Origin: Micavibrio_A sp035759665
Lineage (GTDB): Bacteria; Pseudomonadota; Alphaproteobacteria; Micavibrionales; Micavibrionaceae
NCBI GenBank assembly: GCA_035759665.1
Contig: DASTUM010000137.1
Span: 1 to 5,245, forward strand
Length of the DNA: 5,245 nucleotides
Reading direction: 5' to 3'
Shown: positions 4,420 through 5,245 of the stretch, in pieces
Numbering within the stretch: position 1 is the stretch's first letter
Layout: every line of letters begins with the position of its first letter
The notes under the pieces: generated by a model
The model's input: the letters and a program-made list of their open reading frames with translations, nothing else
What the model was told of the DNA's origin: nothing
The model's database searches: none
Program-made: the position numbers and the translations under genes

Positions 4420-5245
4420 ATGAGCGAGAACGCCCCTGAAATCCATGTCCTGAATCACAAAGTCCGGCTTTTGCAGGCGGAGGCCGGGTTTCGCACCTCG
4501 CTGGATTCCGTCTTCGTGGCGGCGGCCTGCAGGGCGGAGGCGGGCGATCGCGTTCTCGACCTTGGCGCGGGCGTGGGCGGGGCCAGTTTCTGCCTGCTCC
4601 GGCGTGTGGCAGGAGTCCATGTCACGGGGATCGAAATACAGCAGAGCCATGCGGACCTCGCCGTAAAAAATATCGCCCTCAACGAAATGCAGGGCCGCGC
4701 CGAATTTATCGTCGCCGACATCCGCGACTGGCGCACGGAAGACCGTTTCGATCACGTTATCTGCAACCCGCCCTATCTCGACGCTGGAACGTACACGCCC
4801 TCGCCGTCCGAACAACGTGCCAAAGCCCTCGGCCATTCTCCCTCTCCCCACAGGGGAGAGGGCCGGGGTGAGGAGAAGGCCACGTCCGAAGACATAGAAC
4901 GCGCCCGCAAACTACGCAAAAACACGACGGAGGCCGAACAAAAATTATGGCATGAGCTGCGCGACCGGCGTTTTTTTAATTTGAAATTCAAGCGTCAGCA
5001 TCCTGTTTCTCCCTATATCGTCGATTTTTGCTGCCTTGAAAAAGGGATCATTGTCGAACTGGACGGGGGCCAGCATGTGGAGCAGGAAGACTACGATAGA
5101 AAAAGAACGGAGTTTCTGGAAGCGCAGGGGTTCAGGGTTGTGAGATTCTGGAACAATGATGTTCTGGCTAATATGGGGGGTGTTTTGGAAAGGATGGAAG
5201 GGGTTTTGCGGGGCCCCTCACCCAACCCTCTCCCCGGAGGGGAGA
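4420..5245 (+). CDS. TrmN6-like methyltransferase interrupted in frame by a DUF559 nuclease domain (3'-partial)
   Basis: The frame is open from ATG 4420 to the right edge, 275 codons with no stop. Residues 1-139 are the N-terminal part of a class I SAM-dependent methyltransferase of the TrmN6/YfiC (COG4123) type, which makes m6A37 in tRNA1(Val). The evidence is LNHKVRLLQAEAGFRTSLDSV, SAM motif I VLDLGAGVGG (45-54), acidic ribose-binding E72, D100 and the catalytic NPPY (116-119). Residues 140-152 (SPSPHRGEGRGEE) are a translated hairpin repeat. Residues ~156-263 are a full DUF559 domain, a Vsr-like PD-(D/E)XK nuclease fold. It carries TEAEQKLWHELRDRR (170-184), FKRQ (190-193), VDF with D202, VELDGGQH with E213, D215 and H219, and VVRFWNNDVL (240-249). 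Residues 266-275 read through the inverted repeat (PSPNPLPGEG). The ~100-residue methyltransferase C-terminus is absent so far and may continue outside the window. TrmN6 rather than another NPPY methyltransferase is likely but not certain. Confidence 0.8.
   Translation, partial: MSENAPEIHVLNHKVRLLQAEAGFRTSLDSVFVAAACRAEAGDRVLDLGAGVGGASFCLLRRVAGVHVTGIEIQQSHADLAVKNIALNEMQGRAEFIVADIRDWRTEDRFDHVICNPPYLDAGTYTPSPSEQRAKALGHSPSPHRGEGRGEEKATSEDIERARKLRKNTTEAEQKLWHELRDRRFFNLKFKRQHPVSPYIVDFCCLEKGIIVELDGGQHVEQEDYDRKRTEFLEAQGFRVVRFWNNDVLANMGGVLERMEGVLRGPSPNPLPGGE
4840..4873 (+). repeat. Left hairpin repeat of the DUF559 cassette
   Basis: A perfect 10-bp stem, CCCTCTCCCC (4840-4849) and GGGGAGAGGG (4853-4862), closes an ACA loop. 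It is followed by a CC spacer and the outer arm GGGGTGAGG (4865-4873). It begins one codon after the last residue that fits methyltransferase homology (H139) and is translated in frame as a Ser-Pro/Gly-Glu-rich linker. There is no T-run, so it is not a classic terminator. It resembles dispersed palindromic (REP-like) repeats. Confidence 0.85.
5214..5245 (-). repeat. Right hairpin repeat (inverted copy, truncated by the window edge)
   Basis: Read on the minus strand from 5245, this gives TCTCCCC, a TCC loop, GGGGAGAGGG, TT, then GGGTGAGGGG. That matches the left repeat from 4843 in the same order, with differences only in the loop, the 2-nt spacer and one G. The visible stem is TCTCCCC (5229-5235) with GGGGAGA (5239-5245), and the remaining pairs would lie beyond the edge. 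The plus-strand frame stays open through it. Confidence 0.85.

Larger units (their letters stand above)
4840..5245 (+). mobile_element. Putative DUF559 nuclease cassette with inverted hairpin ends, inserted in a methyltransferase gene
   Basis: The unit consists of a hairpin repeat (4840-4873), a single DUF559 nuclease domain (~4885-5208) and an inverted copy of the hairpin repeat (5214 to the window edge), at least 406 bp. It interrupts a conserved gene just after codon 139 without breaking the frame. The interior is visibly AT-richer than the host gene, with stretches such as AAAAATTATGG and a T7 run, as expected of DNA with a different history. It carries no transposase, so mobilisation in trans, or by the nuclease itself, would be needed. 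Target-site duplications cannot be examined because the right end is cut by the window. That it moved as a unit is inference from structure. Confidence 0.6.

Noticed and set aside
4387..4851. Minus-strand open frame of 154 codons opposite the methyltransferase
   Set aside because: It is antisense to the methyltransferase motifs (DLGAGVGG, NPPY), starts inside the hairpin repeat and has no family signature.
4840..4873. Left hairpin as an intrinsic terminator or CRISPR-type repeat
   Set aside because: There is no T-tract after the stem and the frame is coding through it. There are only two copies, inverted rather than regularly spaced direct repeats.

Overview
The window looks like an ordinary alphaproteobacterial chromosome segment. 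The coding regions are GC-rich and the proteins read like alphaproteobacterial versions of their families. Two sites resemble promoters of EcfG, the alphaproteobacterial general stress sigma factor. A polyprenyl diphosphate synthase gene stands back-to-back with a TrmN6/YfiC-like methyltransferase gene, an arrangement I recall from this class. A Micavibrio-like or Rhodospirillales-like lineage is a guess; the sequence does not fix the genus.

Left part (1-1303). The 3' end of an AT-rich gene for a small membrane protein enters from the left edge. It overlaps a 31-codon ORF by ATGA, and that ORF overlaps the next gene by ATGA. The next gene encodes a small exported protein of unknown function. 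A stress-protein gene (YflT/general-stress-like N-terminus plus glycine-rich hydrophobic core) follows and ends in a strong intrinsic terminator. Both the exported-protein gene and the stress-protein gene have EcfG-like elements upstream (GGAAC, 16-17 nt, then CGTT or CTTT), so this end may be a small general-stress cluster.

Middle (1304-3307). recN, the SMC-like DNA double-strand-break repair ATPase, is complete. It has candidate promoter elements, an 11-bp-period direct repeat upstream and an intrinsic terminator downstream. A tRNA-Pro(CGG) gene with encoded CCA lies on the opposite strand.

Right part (3308-5245). A polyprenyl diphosphate synthase (ispB type, quinone side-chain synthesis) lies on the minus strand. 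A 42-bp gap separates it from a divergent methyltransferase gene on the plus strand, whose reading frame stays open to the window edge. After the catalytic NPPY motif, at residue 139, the methyltransferase homology stops. The frame then runs through a GC-rich hairpin repeat, a complete DUF559 (Vsr-like PD-(D/E)XK nuclease) domain and an inverted copy of the same hairpin repeat. This looks like a compact nuclease cassette of about 0.4 kb with inverted palindromic ends, inserted in frame into a conserved housekeeping gene. The nuclease domain has no start codon of its own, so it appears to be expressed only as part of the host protein. This is the most interesting object in the window.
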